Source: a virus
IMG/VR virus record: IMGVR_UViG_3300027747_002198
Coordinates: 62,001 to 126,000 of that record
Direction: 5' to 3' (one strand)
Length of the DNA: 64,000 nucleotides
Position numbers and translations under genes: made by a program. Under the pieces are notes generated by a model. It worked only from the letters and a program-made list of their open reading frames with translations. It searched no databases and was not told the DNA's origin. Of the stretch, positions 1-8,909 are shown one piece after another (the first letter of the stretch is position 1; the number at the start of each line of letters is the position of its first letter).

Positions 1-570
1 GCCCTTAATGTTCCTGTTTCTCGTTTAAATCCAGAAAGTTCCGGATTTACTTTAGGCCGTACAAATGAAATTACTCGTGATGAATTAAAATTTGCTAAAT
101 TTGTTGATCGTTTGCGTAACAAGTTTGCTGAAATGTTTGATCAAGCATTAAGAGTTCAATGTGTTCTTAAAGGTATTTGTACCGCAGAAGAATGGAATGA
201 ATTTAAAGAGCACATTCATTATGACTTCATTAAAGATAATAACTTTACTGAACTTAAAGATGCCGAGTTGATGAAAGAAAGGCTTAGTTTGTTGCAAGAA
301 GTTGATCCATACACCGGTCGTTATTTTTCACAAGCTTGGATTCAACGTCAAGTACTACGTTTAACTGATGACCAAATTAGAGAAATGCAAAGTGAAATTG
401 ATGAAGAAAAAGCAAATGGGTTTGGTTTACCGGTTGGCGTCATCAATCAAGTAGCACAACAATCTATGATGCAACAAGTAGCATCCGATCCTGAACAAGG
501 TGGTGGTGAAGAAATTGATGAACAACCACAATCACCAGGAACATTTACCAAATTGAAACAAATACTATAA
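1..570 (+). CDS. 20: Portal vertex protein gp20, C-terminal part
   Basis: The frame is open from base 1, so the start lies outside the window. The visible 189 residues carry the conserved stretch EITRDELKFAKFVDRLR of T4-like portals and then a Gln/Glu-rich low-complexity tail. In T4 this protein forms the dodecameric portal at the head vertex, nucleates the prohead and is the channel through which terminase packages DNA. It heads the gene run 20-67-21-22-23, the T4 head order, which supports the call. An internal TTG at 112 is only an alternative start codon in an already open frame and is not a real start. Its stop codon lies inside an exact late promoter box. Confidence 0.93.
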   Translation, partial: ALNVPVSRLNPESSGFTLGRTNEITRDELKFAKFVDRLRNKFAEMFDQALRVQCVLKGICTAEEWNEFKEHIHYDFIKDNNFTELKDAELMKERLSLLQEVDPYTGRYFSQAWIQRQVLRLTDDQIREMQSEIDEEKANGFGLPVGVINQVAQQSMMQQVASDPEQGGGEEIDEQPQSPGTFTKLKQIL

Positions 571-573
571 ATA
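566..573 (+). promoter_or_regulatory. T4-type late promoter box TATAAATA
   Basis: This is an exact match to the T4 late -10 consensus. It overlaps the TAA stop of the portal gene (568-570). The expected transcription start near 580 is just ahead of the GGAG ribosome site at 581-584 for the next gene. The box is recognised in T4 by gp55-RNA polymerase; a gp55 gene is present in this window. Confidence 0.7.
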
Positions 574-590
574 CTTTATTGGAGATTAAA

Positions 591-785
591 ATGACAGATA
601 AAACAAGAGCAATTATTGATTACGCTTATGATGACAATGGTAAAGAAATGCGTGATGCTGTTTATGGCGCTATTCACGATAAAGTGATGGCACATATTGA
701 TTCACATAAAAAAGAAATTGCACACAGTTTAATTGCTCCAGAAAGTCGTATGGCTTTACAAGAACCTCAGCAAGATGCGGAATAA
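591..785 (+). CDS. Small head protein, probable gp67-like prohead core protein
   Basis: The protein has 64 residues and is charged, with a helical look and an acidic Gln/Glu tail. The ATG at 591 is preferred over an upstream TTG at 579, because GGAG lies at 581-584, seven bases before the ATG. Its place between gp20 and gp21 is the place of gene 67 in T4, whose product is a prohead core component. The sequence itself is too short and divergent to prove that identity; the assignment rests mainly on position. It is probably co-transcribed from the late box at 566. Confidence 0.6.
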   Translation: MTDKTRAIIDYAYDDNGKEMRDAVYGAIHDKVMAHIDSHKKEIAHSLIAPESRMALQEPQQDAE

Positions 786-789
786 TTAA

Positions 790-1077
790 GTGAAAACTTT
801 TGACGAATTTAAAACTTCTGTTGTTACAGATGAACCAGAAATTGTTGTTGAAAATCTGGAACCAGAAGTATTGGAAGTTGAAGAATTACCTAACCTTCTA
901 GGTGAAGCAGTTAAAAGAAAGCCTTTAGATCCGCCGGCGGTTTTGTTGATGAAACGTAAATCGGTTCGTCAATATCCAAATGGACAAAGAGTGGCATTAT
1001 ACTATGTGGATAAAATAGATAAATATGTAACCGTACCTTATACAGATATGCAATGGTCAGCAGAAGAAACAAAATAG
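790..1077 (+). CDS. Head-region protein with capsid-targeting-like N-terminus
   Basis: This 95-residue protein starts with GTG at 790, four bases after the preceding stop. The N-terminus MKTFDEFKTS resembles the T4 capsid-targeting sequence MKTYQEFIAEA of internal head proteins. An acidic middle (many Glu and Val) follows. The C-terminal half contains SVRQYPNGQRVALYYVDK, a stretch I associate with small proteins next to the scaffold genes of T4 relatives. A role in the prohead core is inferred from position and N-terminus; no enzymatic motif is visible. Confidence 0.6.
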   Translation: MKTFDEFKTSVVTDEPEIVVENLEPEVLEVEELPNLLGEAVKRKPLDPPAVLLMKRKSVRQYPNGQRVALYYVDKIDKYVTVPYTDMQWSAEETK

Positions 1078-1085
1078 GATAAAAA

Positions 1086-1652
1086 ATGGCAAATAAATTT
1101 ACTTACCAAGTATTACGAGATACTACAACAGATTGTGTTATTAAATTAACAGGACAGTTTGATGGTGTTTCAGGAAATGAATCTAATACTTCCAAAATTC
1201 AAGCAAATACTTTGTATGGAGCTTTAGATGCCAATAATGTTCCATTATACACTAGTTTAAGCCTTAGTAATACTGCAAAACCATATTACAATTTACAGTT
1301 AACTTCAGCACAATATTTTGTCAGTATGTCAACCGCTTCTCCTCCCGGTTCTATTGAACTTTTTTGGACTGGTGCAGGAGCCAATCAAAGTGCTCAATAT
1401 GCTAACTCAGCAACCATTTTCTATTTAAACGGAAACGGCGAATACGGTAGTCAACAAAATCCTGCTATTTTAAATAATGCTTCGGGTGGAAATGGAAATT
1501 TAGGAATTAATAGTTATGGTGCAACTACAAACACCGCATACACATTAATTCTTTCTTTCCGTAAGGATAACGCTTATTACCAACGTGGTCAGTTTAATGA
1601 TCCAGCTGCATTTAACTATGGTTCTTATTCTGTATCCGGCGTTAGACAGTAA
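1086..1652 (+). CDS. Probable virion protein, beta-rich, function unknown
   Basis: This 188-residue protein is rich in Asn, Ser, Thr, Tyr and Gly with few charges. That composition is typical of phage decoration or fibre-like structural proteins. The C-terminus RKDNAYYQRGQFNDPAAFNY looks like a surface protein end. It begins seven bases after AGGAT at 1076-1080. It sits inside the head operon between the gp67-like region and the prohead protease, where T4 itself has no such gene. A head decoration role is a guess from composition and location. Confidence 0.55.
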   Translation: MANKFTYQVLRDTTTDCVIKLTGQFDGVSGNESNTSKIQANTLYGALDANNVPLYTSLSLSNTAKPYYNLQLTSAQYFVSMSTASPPGSIELFWTGAGANQSAQYANSATIFYLNGNGEYGSQQNPAILNNASGGNGNLGINSYGATTNTAYTLILSFRKDNAYYQRGQFNDPAAFNYGSYSVSGVRQ

Positions 1653-1672
1653 AAAAGAAAGGTATTAGTAAT

Positions 1673-2317
1673 ATGAAACTAATCAAAGAAGTTACCGAAA
1701 CAGTTAGTTATCTAGCTGAAGAAAAAGACGGTAAAAAGTCATTATACATTCAAGGTCCATTTCTCCAAGCAGAAGTGGTAAATCGAAATGGTCGCAAATA
1801 TCTTAGAGAAGTAATGCAAAAAGAAGTTCAGCGTTACAACGAAAACTATGTACACAAAAACCGTGCCTTTGGTGAATTGGGTCATCCTGATACACCAACA
1901 ATCAATCTTGATAGAGTTTCACATTTAACTACGGAACTTTACCAAGAAGGTAATAATTGGATAGGCAAAGCAAAAATTCTTGACACACCTATGGGTACTA
2001 TTGTTAAGAACCTTATTGAGGGAGGTGCACAAATCGGTGTTTCTTCTCGTGGTATGGGTTCTTTAAAAAATGTTAACGGTGTAAATGTAGTTCAAGACGA
2101 TTTTCATCTGGCCACAGCGGCGGATATAGTAGCAGACCCTTCAGCACCTGATGCTTTTGTACAAGGTATCATGGAGGGTAAAGAATGGATGTTAGTCAAT
2201 GGCGTATGGACTGAACAAGATTACTCTCAAGCGGTATCACAAATCCGCAAAGCTTCACAGAGAGATATTGAACAAGTTAGCATGCGTATCTTTGAAAACT
2301 TCCTGAAAAAACTTTAA
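1673..2317 (+). CDS. 21: Prohead core protease gp21
   Basis: This 214-residue protein (T4 gp21 is 212) is the self-cleaving serine protease that processes scaffold and head proteins after (I/L)xE motifs during prohead maturation. Recognisable blocks are the N-terminal QGPFLQAEVVNRNGRKY, then FGELGHPDTPTINLDRVSH with the conserved histidine, and IGVSSRGMGSL with the candidate active serine. It is followed by scaffold gp22 and capsid gp23, as in T4. The start ATG is preceded by AAAGG at 1658-1662. Several proteins in this window with (I/L)xE near the N-terminus are possible substrates. Confidence 0.93.
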   Translation: MKLIKEVTETVSYLAEEKDGKKSLYIQGPFLQAEVVNRNGRKYLREVMQKEVQRYNENYVHKNRAFGELGHPDTPTINLDRVSHLTTELYQEGNNWIGKAKILDTPMGTIVKNLIEGGAQIGVSSRGMGSLKNVNGVNVVQDDFHLATAADIVADPSAPDAFVQGIMEGKEWMLVNGVWTEQDYSQAVSQIRKASQRDIEQVSMRIFENFLKKL

Positions 2318-2318
2318 A

Positions 2319-2326
2319 TATAAATA
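2319..2326 (+). promoter_or_regulatory. T4-type late promoter box TATAAATA before gene 22
   Basis: This is an exact late -10 consensus two bases after the stop of the protease gene. The ribosome site AGGAG at 2341-2345 and the ATG at 2355 follow at a normal distance. It likely gives extra late transcription of scaffold and capsid genes. Confidence 0.7.
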
Positions 2327-2354
2327 TCCATATCAAATCAAGGAGATTTTCAAA

Positions 2355-3584
2355 ATGGGAAAATTAACAGAAGCCGCTCAGTCAGTAATTTTGGGTGAAG
2401 ATTCAAAATCAATGTTTGACAGCAACATTCGTGCTAAAGCTGGTCAGCGTGAATTAACCAATCCTTTAAAAGTTGGTTCTAGCAAATTACCTACATCTAC
2501 TGTTGCTGGTCAACAAGATGTTGGCATGATTGGTCAGTCACCAGAACGTGGTTTGGTTGACGAATTACCAGATTATTTAAAAGGTGTTCCAACAGCAACT
2601 CCTCCAGGTGCTACTCCTCCACAAGGTAGTGAAAAAGAAGGCGTTGGCATTACTAAATCACATGGCCCACAAGATACAGAAGGACGCAAAGATATTATGT
2701 ACCCAGCCAAATCCGATGCAACCGATTACGAGGACATTCGTGATCGTAAACCTGCTAAGTTGCCTACCAATACTTTTGGTATGAACAAAGGCGCTACATT
2801 TCAACATTACGATGGTACAACAGTTGCCGGTACACAATCTATCTCTTACGGTTCTTATGGTGAAGATGTTGAAGCCATGTTACAAGGTGAGGATCTTTCC
2901 GAAGAATTCAAATCTAAAGCTGCTACAATTTTTGAAGCTGCCGTTGTTGCTCGTGCTGAAGCAGTTATTGCTGAAGCTGAAGAGCAATTAATTGAAGAAT
3001 TTGAACAAGCTGTAGAAGAAGTCAAAGAAGATTTGGCTGCTAAAGTTGATGACTATCTTAACTACATGGTTGAAGAATGGGTTAAAGAAAACGAAATCGC
3101 TATTAATTCTGGATTAAAATCTGAAATTGTAGAAGATTTTATTAAAGGTTTAAAAGGTTTGTTTGAAGAGCATTACATTGATATTCCAGATGAGCAAGTT
3201 GATGTTGTTGAAGAATTGACTGCTAAAGTTGAAGAATTGGAAGAATCTTTAAACGAACAAATTAATACTGCTGTTCAAATGAAAAAAGAATTGAATGAGC
3301 ATAAAAAAATTGAGGCTATCTACACAGCGTGTGAAGGCCTAACGCAGACCCAAGTAGAAAAAATGAAATCACTTGCAGAAGGTGTTGAATTTGCTACTGA
3401 GGAAGAGTTTGTGTCTAAGTTGGAAGTTATTAAAGAATCTTACTTTAAGAATTCCGTTAAGACCGCAGACAGTTCTGCTTTGGATGATGAAGTTCAAATT
3501 GAAGAAGAAACTAAGAAATCAGTTCATTCTCAGGACGCTTTAATTGAACAAGTCGCAAGAACCATTTCACAAACTAAGAAATAA
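2355..3584 (+). CDS. 22: Prohead scaffold protein gp22
   Basis: This 409-residue acidic protein lies between gp21 and gp23, the T4 scaffold position. Residues about 180-340 are a long Glu/Ala/Lys-rich region (many AEA, VEEL and EQAVEEV units) predicted to be coiled coil, as expected for a scaffold that is later degraded by gp21. The first 180 residues are Gly/Pro/Thr-rich and disordered-looking. It is longer than T4 gp22 (269 residues). The C-terminus QDALIEQVARTISQ is the part expected to contact the shell. It is translated from a strong AAGGAG site. Confidence 0.85.
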   Translation: MGKLTEAAQSVILGEDSKSMFDSNIRAKAGQRELTNPLKVGSSKLPTSTVAGQQDVGMIGQSPERGLVDELPDYLKGVPTATPPGATPPQGSEKEGVGITKSHGPQDTEGRKDIMYPAKSDATDYEDIRDRKPAKLPTNTFGMNKGATFQHYDGTTVAGTQSISYGSYGEDVEAMLQGEDLSEEFKSKAATIFEAAVVARAEAVIAEAEEQLIEEFEQAVEEVKEDLAAKVDDYLNYMVEEWVKENEIAINSGLKSEIVEDFIKGLKGLFEEHYIDIPDEQVDVVEELTAKVEELEESLNEQINTAVQMKKELNEHKKIEAIYTACEGLTQTQVEKMKSLAEGVEFATEEEFVSKLEVIKESYFKNSVKTADSSALDDEVQIEEETKKSVHSQDALIEQVARTISQTKK

Positions 3585-3609
3585 AAAGTACCATAATAAG
3601 GAGAATTAA

Positions 3610-4944
3610 ATGTACTTAACAGAAGAACTACAATCTAAATGGGGCGCAGTTCTGGATCATCCAGAATTAGATTCCATTAAGGATCCATACAAGCGTGCCG
3701 TTACAACATTAGTGTTGGAAAACCAAGCACAAGCAATGCGTCAAGATCGTCAACAATTGAACGAATTAAGCGATACTGGTCCTACCAACGTTGCTAGTGG
3801 TGTTCAAAACTTTGACCCAATTTTGATTTCTTTAGTACGCCGTGCTCTACCAAACTTGATCGCTTATGACGTTGCTGGTGTTCAGCCAATGACAGGCCCT
3901 ACAGGTTTGATTTTTGCAATGCGTGCTCGTTACGCTAACCAGACTGGTTCTGAGGCATTCTTCAACGAAGCCAATACAATCTTCTCTGGTAATACTTCAC
4001 AGTATGCACCATACAATAACTATGGTTTCAAAGGTAACTCAACATCTGATACAAATACCAATCCAGTAGCAACTTTAGGTGCTAACAACGTAACAACTGG
4101 TATTGGCATGACAACAGCTAAGGCTGAATTGTTAGGTGCTGACGGTGCTGATGCATTCCAACAGATGGCCTTCTCAATTGAGAAAGTTACTGTAACTGCT
4201 CAATCCCGTGCCTTGAAAGCTGAATACTCTTTAGAGTTGGCACAAGACTTGAAAGCAATTCATGGTCTTGACGCTGAAACAGAATTGTCAAACATTCTGT
4301 CTACAGAAATTTTGGCTGAAATTAACCGTGAAGTTATCCGTACTATCTACAACACTGCTGTTCCAGGTGCTCAGTATGGTACAACAACTGCTGGTTACTT
4401 TGACCTTGATACCGATTCAAACGGTCGTTGGTCTGTTGAGCGTTTCAAAGGTTTGATTTTCCAAATCGAGCGTGACGCTAACGTTATTGCCAAGCAGACT
4501 CGTAGAGGTAAAGGTAATGTGTTGATCGTTTCTTCTGACGTTGCTTCAGCAATGGCAATGGCTGGTGTTCTTTCTTATACACCTGCTCTCCAGTCTGATT
4601 TGCAAGTAGATGACACAGGCAATACATTTGCTGGTATGCTCCACGGTCGTATCAAAGTTTACATCGACCCATACTTTGGTGGATATACATCTAACCAAGA
4701 ATTGGTAACTGTAGGCTACAAAGGTACTTCACCATACGATGCTGGTTTGTTCTATTGCCCATACGTTCCATTGCAAATGGTTCGTGCTGTAGACCAATTC
4801 ACATTCCAACCAAAGATTGGATTTAAGACACGTTATGGAATGGTTGCAAACCCATTCGCACAAGGTCTCAATCCATCTGACGGTATTATTCGTGCTCAAC
4901 AGAACGTTTACTACAGGATTTTTGGAGTTAAAAATTTAATGTAA
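3610..4944 (+). CDS. 23: Major capsid protein gp23
   Basis: This 444-residue T4-like major head protein is shorter than the 521 residues of T4 gp23. Landmarks are the N-terminal cleavage region, NFDPILISLVRRALPNLIAY, DVAGVQPMTGPTGLIFAMR, and AFQQMAFSIEKVTVTAQSRALKAEYS, all hallmark gp23 blocks. The C-terminus ends PFAQGLNPSDGIIRAQQNVYY. AAGGAGA at 3598-3604 gives a strong ribosome site. In T4 relatives the N-terminal peptide is removed by gp21 during maturation. A strong terminator directly downstream closes the head operon. Confidence 0.96.
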   Translation: MYLTEELQSKWGAVLDHPELDSIKDPYKRAVTTLVLENQAQAMRQDRQQLNELSDTGPTNVASGVQNFDPILISLVRRALPNLIAYDVAGVQPMTGPTGLIFAMRARYANQTGSEAFFNEANTIFSGNTSQYAPYNNYGFKGNSTSDTNTNPVATLGANNVTTGIGMTTAKAELLGADGADAFQQMAFSIEKVTVTAQSRALKAEYSLELAQDLKAIHGLDAETELSNILSTEILAEINREVIRTIYNTAVPGAQYGTTTAGYFDLDTDSNGRWSVERFKGLIFQIERDANVIAKQTRRGKGNVLIVSSDVASAMAMAGVLSYTPALQSDLQVDDTGNTFAGMLHGRIKVYIDPYFGGYTSNQELVTVGYKGTSPYDAGLFYCPYVPLQMVRAVDQFTFQPKIGFKTRYGMVANPFAQGLNPSDGIIRAQQNVYYRIFGVKNLM

Positions 4945-4982
4945 GCAAAAAGAAAAGTAAATCACCTCAGAGTGATATTTTT

Positions 4983-5010
4983 AGAGACCTCTTCGGAGGT
5001 CTCTTTTTTT
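4983..5010 (+). terminator. Rho-independent terminator after the major capsid gene
   Basis: A perfect 9-bp stem (4983-4991 with 4996-5004) closes on a UUCG tetraloop with the stabilising C-G closing pair, followed by seven T residues. It ends the head operon right after gene 23. Confidence 0.93.
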
Positions 5011-5014
5011 GGCT

Positions 5015-5022
5015 CCTAAATA
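5015..5022 (+). promoter_or_regulatory. Late promoter-like box CCTAAATA
   Basis: This box has two mismatches to TATAAATA and keeps the TAAATA core. It stands between the terminator of gene 23 and the tail-tube-like gene, so a new promoter is needed here. It lies so close to the ATG at 5028 that a transcript start at the usual distance would fall at the start codon. Confidence 0.5.
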
Positions 5023-5027
5023 ATAGT

Positions 5028-5558
5028 ATGACTGCCTTAACTAGAACACCTCAAAACACCAACTATGCACAACCGACAAAATTCATGTTGTCGTTTGATA
5101 GATTACCCACGGTTACATACTTCTGTACAGCTGTAAACGTACCAGGGGTGAGTGTAGGACAGGCCCCAATCGCTTTTCCATCGCTGACTGTATACTCGCC
5201 TGGTAACCAGTTGTCCTACAATAATTTTAATATTGATTTTAATGTGGATGAATCTTTGGAAACATGGAAAGAACTGTATAATTGGTTTAAATCTTTTGCC
5301 AGTCCTAATGGTACTGAAGAAAGGAATCGTTTAGGTTCTCAATCCAATCAATATAAAAATACCACAAAACCATGGTATTCAGATGCCACTTTGACTGTTT
5401 TAAATGCTCTTAATAATCCTGTAGTACGAATACAGTTTACCAATATGTTTCCTGTAGGATTATCTGATCTTAATTTTGACACCCAACAATCAGCGGATAC
5501 TATCATGACAGGTACCGCCAACTTTGTATACCAACAATTTGAATTTGTACCAGTTTAA
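5028..5558 (+). CDS. Tail tube-fold protein (gp19 family or baseplate relative)
   Basis: This 176-residue protein contains QPTKFMLSFDRLPTVTYFC, VNVPGVSVGQAPIAFPS and FNIDFNVDESLETWKELYNWF, the pattern of the T4-type tail tube family. T4 gp19 is 163 residues, so the length fits. Related folds also occur in the baseplate tube-initiating proteins, so the exact T4 counterpart is uncertain. No ribosome site is visible before the ATG; the late-like box lies six bases upstream, so the message may be leaderless. It stands alone between the capsid terminator and uvsY. Confidence 0.72.
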   Translation: MTALTRTPQNTNYAQPTKFMLSFDRLPTVTYFCTAVNVPGVSVGQAPIAFPSLTVYSPGNQLSYNNFNIDFNVDESLETWKELYNWFKSFASPNGTEERNRLGSQSNQYKNTTKPWYSDATLTVLNALNNPVVRIQFTNMFPVGLSDLNFDTQQSADTIMTGTANFVYQQFEFVPV

Positions 5559-5578
5559 TGTAACATAACTATTGCCTT

Positions 5579-5617
5579 TTAACATGGAGTGTGTTACCGT
5601 GTAGAAAAGCATGTTAA
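5579..5617 (+). repeat. Inverted repeat TTAACATG...CATGTTAA before uvsY
   Basis: Perfect 8-base arms lie at 5579-5586 and 5610-5617, 23 bases apart, in the only non-coding gap of this stretch (5559-5632). It could be an operator or an RNA hairpin ahead of uvsY. I see no convincing promoter hexamers here. Confidence 0.4.
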
Positions 5618-5632
5618 CTCTTTGAAATTATT

Positions 5633-6067
5633 ATGGAAAATCTAGAACAAGTATTAGAAAATTGGAAGCGTGATGCAGAAATTGACCAGACCGAACCTGG
5701 TAAAGAACTCATTCGTATTCCACTTCTTCACAACAAATATCTCACAATTCTCACTAAACACAAAATTGCTTCCAAGAAGGCACATTTTGATTATCTCCGT
5801 ATGCGGAAGATTAAATGGGAATACTATACTGGTAAAATGTCGCAAGAAGAATTAGAAGAATATGGATGGCAGCCTTTTCAATTTACCCTCAAATCCGACA
5901 TTACTACATACTTAGAAGCTGATGCAGATTTGATTAAACTACTTGAAAAGAAAGTTTATCATGAAGAAGTAGTATCGGTAATTGAATCAATAATGAGCGA
6001 ATTAAAATCAAGAACATTTCAGTTAAAAGATTTTATTTCTTGGGAAAAATTTATAGGAGGACAATAA
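5633..6067 (+). CDS. uvsY: Recombination mediator UvsY
   Basis: This 144-residue protein (T4 UvsY is 137) loads the UvsX recombinase onto gp32-covered single-stranded DNA. Visible family features are the N-terminal LEQVLENWKRDAEIDQTEP, the central basic helix SKKAHFDYLRMRKIKWEYYTG, and the C-terminal helix with SIMSELKSRTFQLKDFISWEKF. UvsX itself is encoded at 30.9 kb. The stop overlaps the next start by one base. Confidence 0.82.
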   Translation: MENLEQVLENWKRDAEIDQTEPGKELIRIPLLHNKYLTILTKHKIASKKAHFDYLRMRKIKWEYYTGKMSQEELEEYGWQPFQFTLKSDITTYLEADADLIKLLEKKVYHEEVVSVIESIMSELKSRTFQLKDFISWEKFIGGQ

Positions 6068-6246
6068 TGAGCAATGATGATTATGAACATTATATAACTC
6101 ACAACAACAAAAAATATCGTTATGATCCAGATTTTGATTGTTTTTATCCAGTAAATCCTCCTATGAGCCTTTGGGATAAAATTAGTCCTCTTGTAATTTT
6201 TTTGATATTATTAGCGGCATCATTAACAATTGATTATTTTAAATAA
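6067..6246 (+). CDS. Small single-pass membrane protein
   Basis: This 59-residue protein starts at the ATG sharing one base with the uvsY stop, with AGGAGG at 6056-6061 as ribosome site. The N-terminal half is polar and acidic with many Tyr and Asp. Residues about 38-56 (ISPLVIFLILLAASLTIDYF) form one membrane segment. I do not recognise a family. It is likely translated together with uvsY. Confidence 0.6.
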   Translation: MSNDDYEHYITHNNKKYRYDPDFDCFYPVNPPMSLWDKISPLVIFLILLAASLTIDYFK

Positions 6247-6261
6247 TTTTAGGAGAAAAGT

Positions 6262-6798
6262 ATGTCATCATTAGCGGAAATTTATAAAGAAAATATTGCA
6301 CGACATCCGTATCCATCCGACAAAGGTAGAACACATTGTTATATTGACGAATATTATAACAACGCCTTTGAGTCGTGGCGAAATACCACAAACAACGTTT
6401 TAGAAATTGGTATTCACCATGGTTCTTGTATGGAAATCTGGCGTGAATATTTTGCCAAGGCCAACAAAGTATATGGTGTGGATATTCTAGACCATGGTGT
6501 CCATGTTGAAGGATGTACTTTGGTTTATGGTGATGCTACAAAGCCAGAAACTTTTACTGGCATGGGTAACTTTGATGTAATCATTGATGATGGTTCACAT
6601 TTAACTCCAGATCAAATTAAAACATTTGAAATTTTATTTCCAATGTTAAACAAAGGCGGTGTTTATGTTATTGAAGATATACAAAAATTGGATGAGGAGC
6701 GGCAACAATACCTTTCTTTGTACCCAAATGTTAATATTGTTGATTTGCGTAGCGTCAATGGTTGGTATGATGATGTTATTATAGAATATATTAAATGA
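6262..6798 (+). CDS. Class I SAM-dependent methyltransferase-like protein
   Basis: This 178-residue protein has the Rossmann motif VLEIGIHHGSCMEIW, an acidic second strand VYGVDILDHG, and FDVIIDDGSHLTPDQIKTFE followed by GGVYVIEDI. These are the signature of the small methyltransferase/cephalosporin-hydroxylase-like group often linked to sugar modification. The substrate is unknown. It lies between uvsY and uvsW. Related folds occur at 8281 and 38059, the latter within the glycan cluster, so glycan methylation is a reasonable but unproven guess. Confidence 0.75.
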   Translation: MSSLAEIYKENIARHPYPSDKGRTHCYIDEYYNNAFESWRNTTNNVLEIGIHHGSCMEIWREYFAKANKVYGVDILDHGVHVEGCTLVYGDATKPETFTGMGNFDVIIDDGSHLTPDQIKTFEILFPMLNKGGVYVIEDIQKLDEERQQYLSLYPNVNIVDLRSVNGWYDDVIIEYIK

Positions 6799-8288
6799 CA
6801 TTCGATATTACTGTAAATAAAAAAGATGAAGTACATGCCAAAATAAATTGTGAAAAACATATAGCAAAAGAGTTATCTGAGTATTTTACATTCTTTGTTC
6901 CAGGCTATCAATTTGTTCCTGCCTATCGTAATCGAATTTGGGATGGAAAGATAAGACTTTTTAATTTACAGAGTTCCACTTTATATCTTGGACTCATGCA
7001 TTATTTGCAATTGTTTTGTGAAGAGCGTGAATATTCTATTGAGTACCAAGATAACATTGATGTTGAAAATGAATATTCATTATATCACGCCAAAAAATTT
7101 ATTCAAGATTTAAACATACATTCTCGTGGTGAACAAATAGAAGTAAGAGATTATCAAATAGATTCGTTTGTTCATGCCATGCAACGTAAGCGAGCATTGT
7201 TGTTATCTCCTACCGCTTCTGGTAAATCCCTCATCATATATCTTATTTTTCGTCAATTATGCCAATATCAAAAACTTAAAGGTCTTATAATTGTTCCCAC
7301 CACTTCTTTGGTTGAGCAGTTATTTTCTGACTTTGGTGATTATAATGATGGCAGTATGGAGGAACAAATTCATCGTATTTACCAAGGCAAAGAAAAAACC
7401 ACAGACAAACCTTTGACAATATCCACTTGGCAGTCATTGTATAAAATGCCAAAAGAATATTTTGAACAATTTGATTATGTAATTGGTGATGAGGCACATA
7501 ACTTTAAAGCACAGTCACTTACCTCTATACTTACATCCTGTGTAAATGCTAAATATAGAATAGGACTTACAGGTACTTTAGATGGCACTAAAACACACAA
7601 ATTGGTATTAGAAGGTTTATTTGGTCCAGTTAAAAAAGTTATTAGTACTAAAGAATTAATTGATAATCAACAAGTATCGCAGTTTGAAATTAAATGTTTA
7701 GTATTAAAACATTCAGATGAAATTGCCAAAGAGTATAAACAAAAGTCGTATCAAGATGAAATACAGTATCTAATTTCTAATGAAGGACGAAATAAATTCA
7801 TTAAGAATCTTGCGGTTAGCCTTGGTAATAATACATTAATATTATATCAAATGGTTGAAAAGCACGGAGAGGTCCTGTATAATATGATAAAGGATACAAA
7901 GAAAATTGGCAACAGAAAAGTTTTCTTTGTCCACGGTGGAACAGAAACTTCTGACCGTGAAGAAATCAGAAGAATTATGGAGATAGAAAATGATGCAATT
8001 ATCGTGGCCTCTTTTGGTACTTTTTCTACTGGAATTAATATTAGGAATCTTCATAATATTATATTCGCTATGCCAACTAAGTCCACAATTAGGACTTTGC
8101 AAAGCATTGGAAGAGGCCTTAGACAAGCTGATGGAAAAGATATAGCAACATTATATGATATTGCTGACGACATGAGAGTTGGTAAACATATGAACTTTAC
8201 ACTTAAACATTTTGTGGAAAGAGTAAAAATTTATAATGAAGAAAAGTTTCCGTATAAAATGTATAAGATAGGACTAAAAGATGAGTAA
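6795..8288 (+). CDS. uvsW: ATP-dependent DNA/RNA helicase UvsW
   Basis: This 497-residue SF2 helicase (T4 UvsW is about 500) unwinds branched DNA and R-loops and switches T4 replication from origin-dependent to recombination-dependent. The N-terminal domain contains FVPAYRNRIWDGKIRLF. Walker A SPTASGKS lies near residues 138-145, DEAH in GDEAHNF near 231-237, GLTGTLDG follows, and the C-terminal helicase motif QSIGRGLRQ is present. It overlaps the upstream gene by four bases and the next gene by eight. Confidence 0.95.
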   Translation: MTFDITVNKKDEVHAKINCEKHIAKELSEYFTFFVPGYQFVPAYRNRIWDGKIRLFNLQSSTLYLGLMHYLQLFCEEREYSIEYQDNIDVENEYSLYHAKKFIQDLNIHSRGEQIEVRDYQIDSFVHAMQRKRALLLSPTASGKSLIIYLIFRQLCQYQKLKGLIIVPTTSLVEQLFSDFGDYNDGSMEEQIHRIYQGKEKTTDKPLTISTWQSLYKMPKEYFEQFDYVIGDEAHNFKAQSLTSILTSCVNAKYRIGLTGTLDGTKTHKLVLEGLFGPVKKVISTKELIDNQQVSQFEIKCLVLKHSDEIAKEYKQKSYQDEIQYLISNEGRNKFIKNLAVSLGNNTLILYQMVEKHGEVLYNMIKDTKKIGNRKVFFVHGGTETSDREEIRRIMEIENDAIIVASFGTFSTGINIRNLHNIIFAMPTKSTIRTLQSIGRGLRQADGKDIATLYDIADDMRVGKHMNFTLKHFVERVKIYNEEKFPYKMYKIGLKDE

Positions 8289-8901
8289 TGTTGATTTACC
8301 AACCGATTCTGGTGATTATGATTTATTATTTCGAGCGGCCACACAAATTGATAATGTGCCAGGAATTGTTTGTGAAATTGGTACTCGCCGTGGTGGAAGT
8401 TTAAAATATATTATTGACGGACTACTAAGTGTTGGAGATAATAATCGTAATGTTATTTGCATTGATCCTTATGGTAATATTGAATACGCAGATTCCGAAG
8501 GACATAAAATTGTAACCGATTACACCAATGATATGAGAAATGAATCTTGGGCAAACATTAATCAATATGTTCAAGGTAAACCGGTTAATGTGGTATTTTA
8601 TTGTTTAGAAGATACCGAATTTTTTAATAGATTTAGTGATGGTGTTCCTTTTTATAATACACATAAAGAAATATTAAATCAATATAGTTTAGTGTTTTTT
8701 GATGGACCACACGACACACCGAGTCTATTTAAAGAATTGGAGTTTTTTTACCCTAGAAGTATTGTAGGTACAAGATACGTTTTTGATGATGTTGCAGGTT
8801 ATCCGCATGATTTGATTCACGATGATTTATTAAAAAATGATTTTGAATTAGTAGAATCAGGACCAGAAAACCGAAAGAAAAGTTACATCAAAATAAAATA
8901 G
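8281..8901 (+). CDS. Class I methyltransferase-like protein
   Basis: This 206-residue protein has VCEIGTRRGGSLKYIIDGLL (SAM-binding glycine loop), VICIDPYG, then LVFFDGPHDTPSLFKELEFF, a layout shared with TylF/FkbM-like sugar or peptide methyltransferases. The acidic DGPHD motif may bind metal. It overlaps uvsW by eight bases. The target is not evident; like the gene at 6262 it may act on glycans. It is clearly a separate gene from that one and only distantly similar. Confidence 0.7.
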   Translation: MSNVDLPTDSGDYDLLFRAATQIDNVPGIVCEIGTRRGGSLKYIIDGLLSVGDNNRNVICIDPYGNIEYADSEGHKIVTDYTNDMRNESWANINQYVQGKPVNVVFYCLEDTEFFNRFSDGVPFYNTHKEILNQYSLVFFDGPHDTPSLFKELEFFYPRSIVGTRYVFDDVAGYPHDLIHDDLLKNDFELVESGPENRKKSYIKIK

Positions 8902-8909
8902 GACTAAAA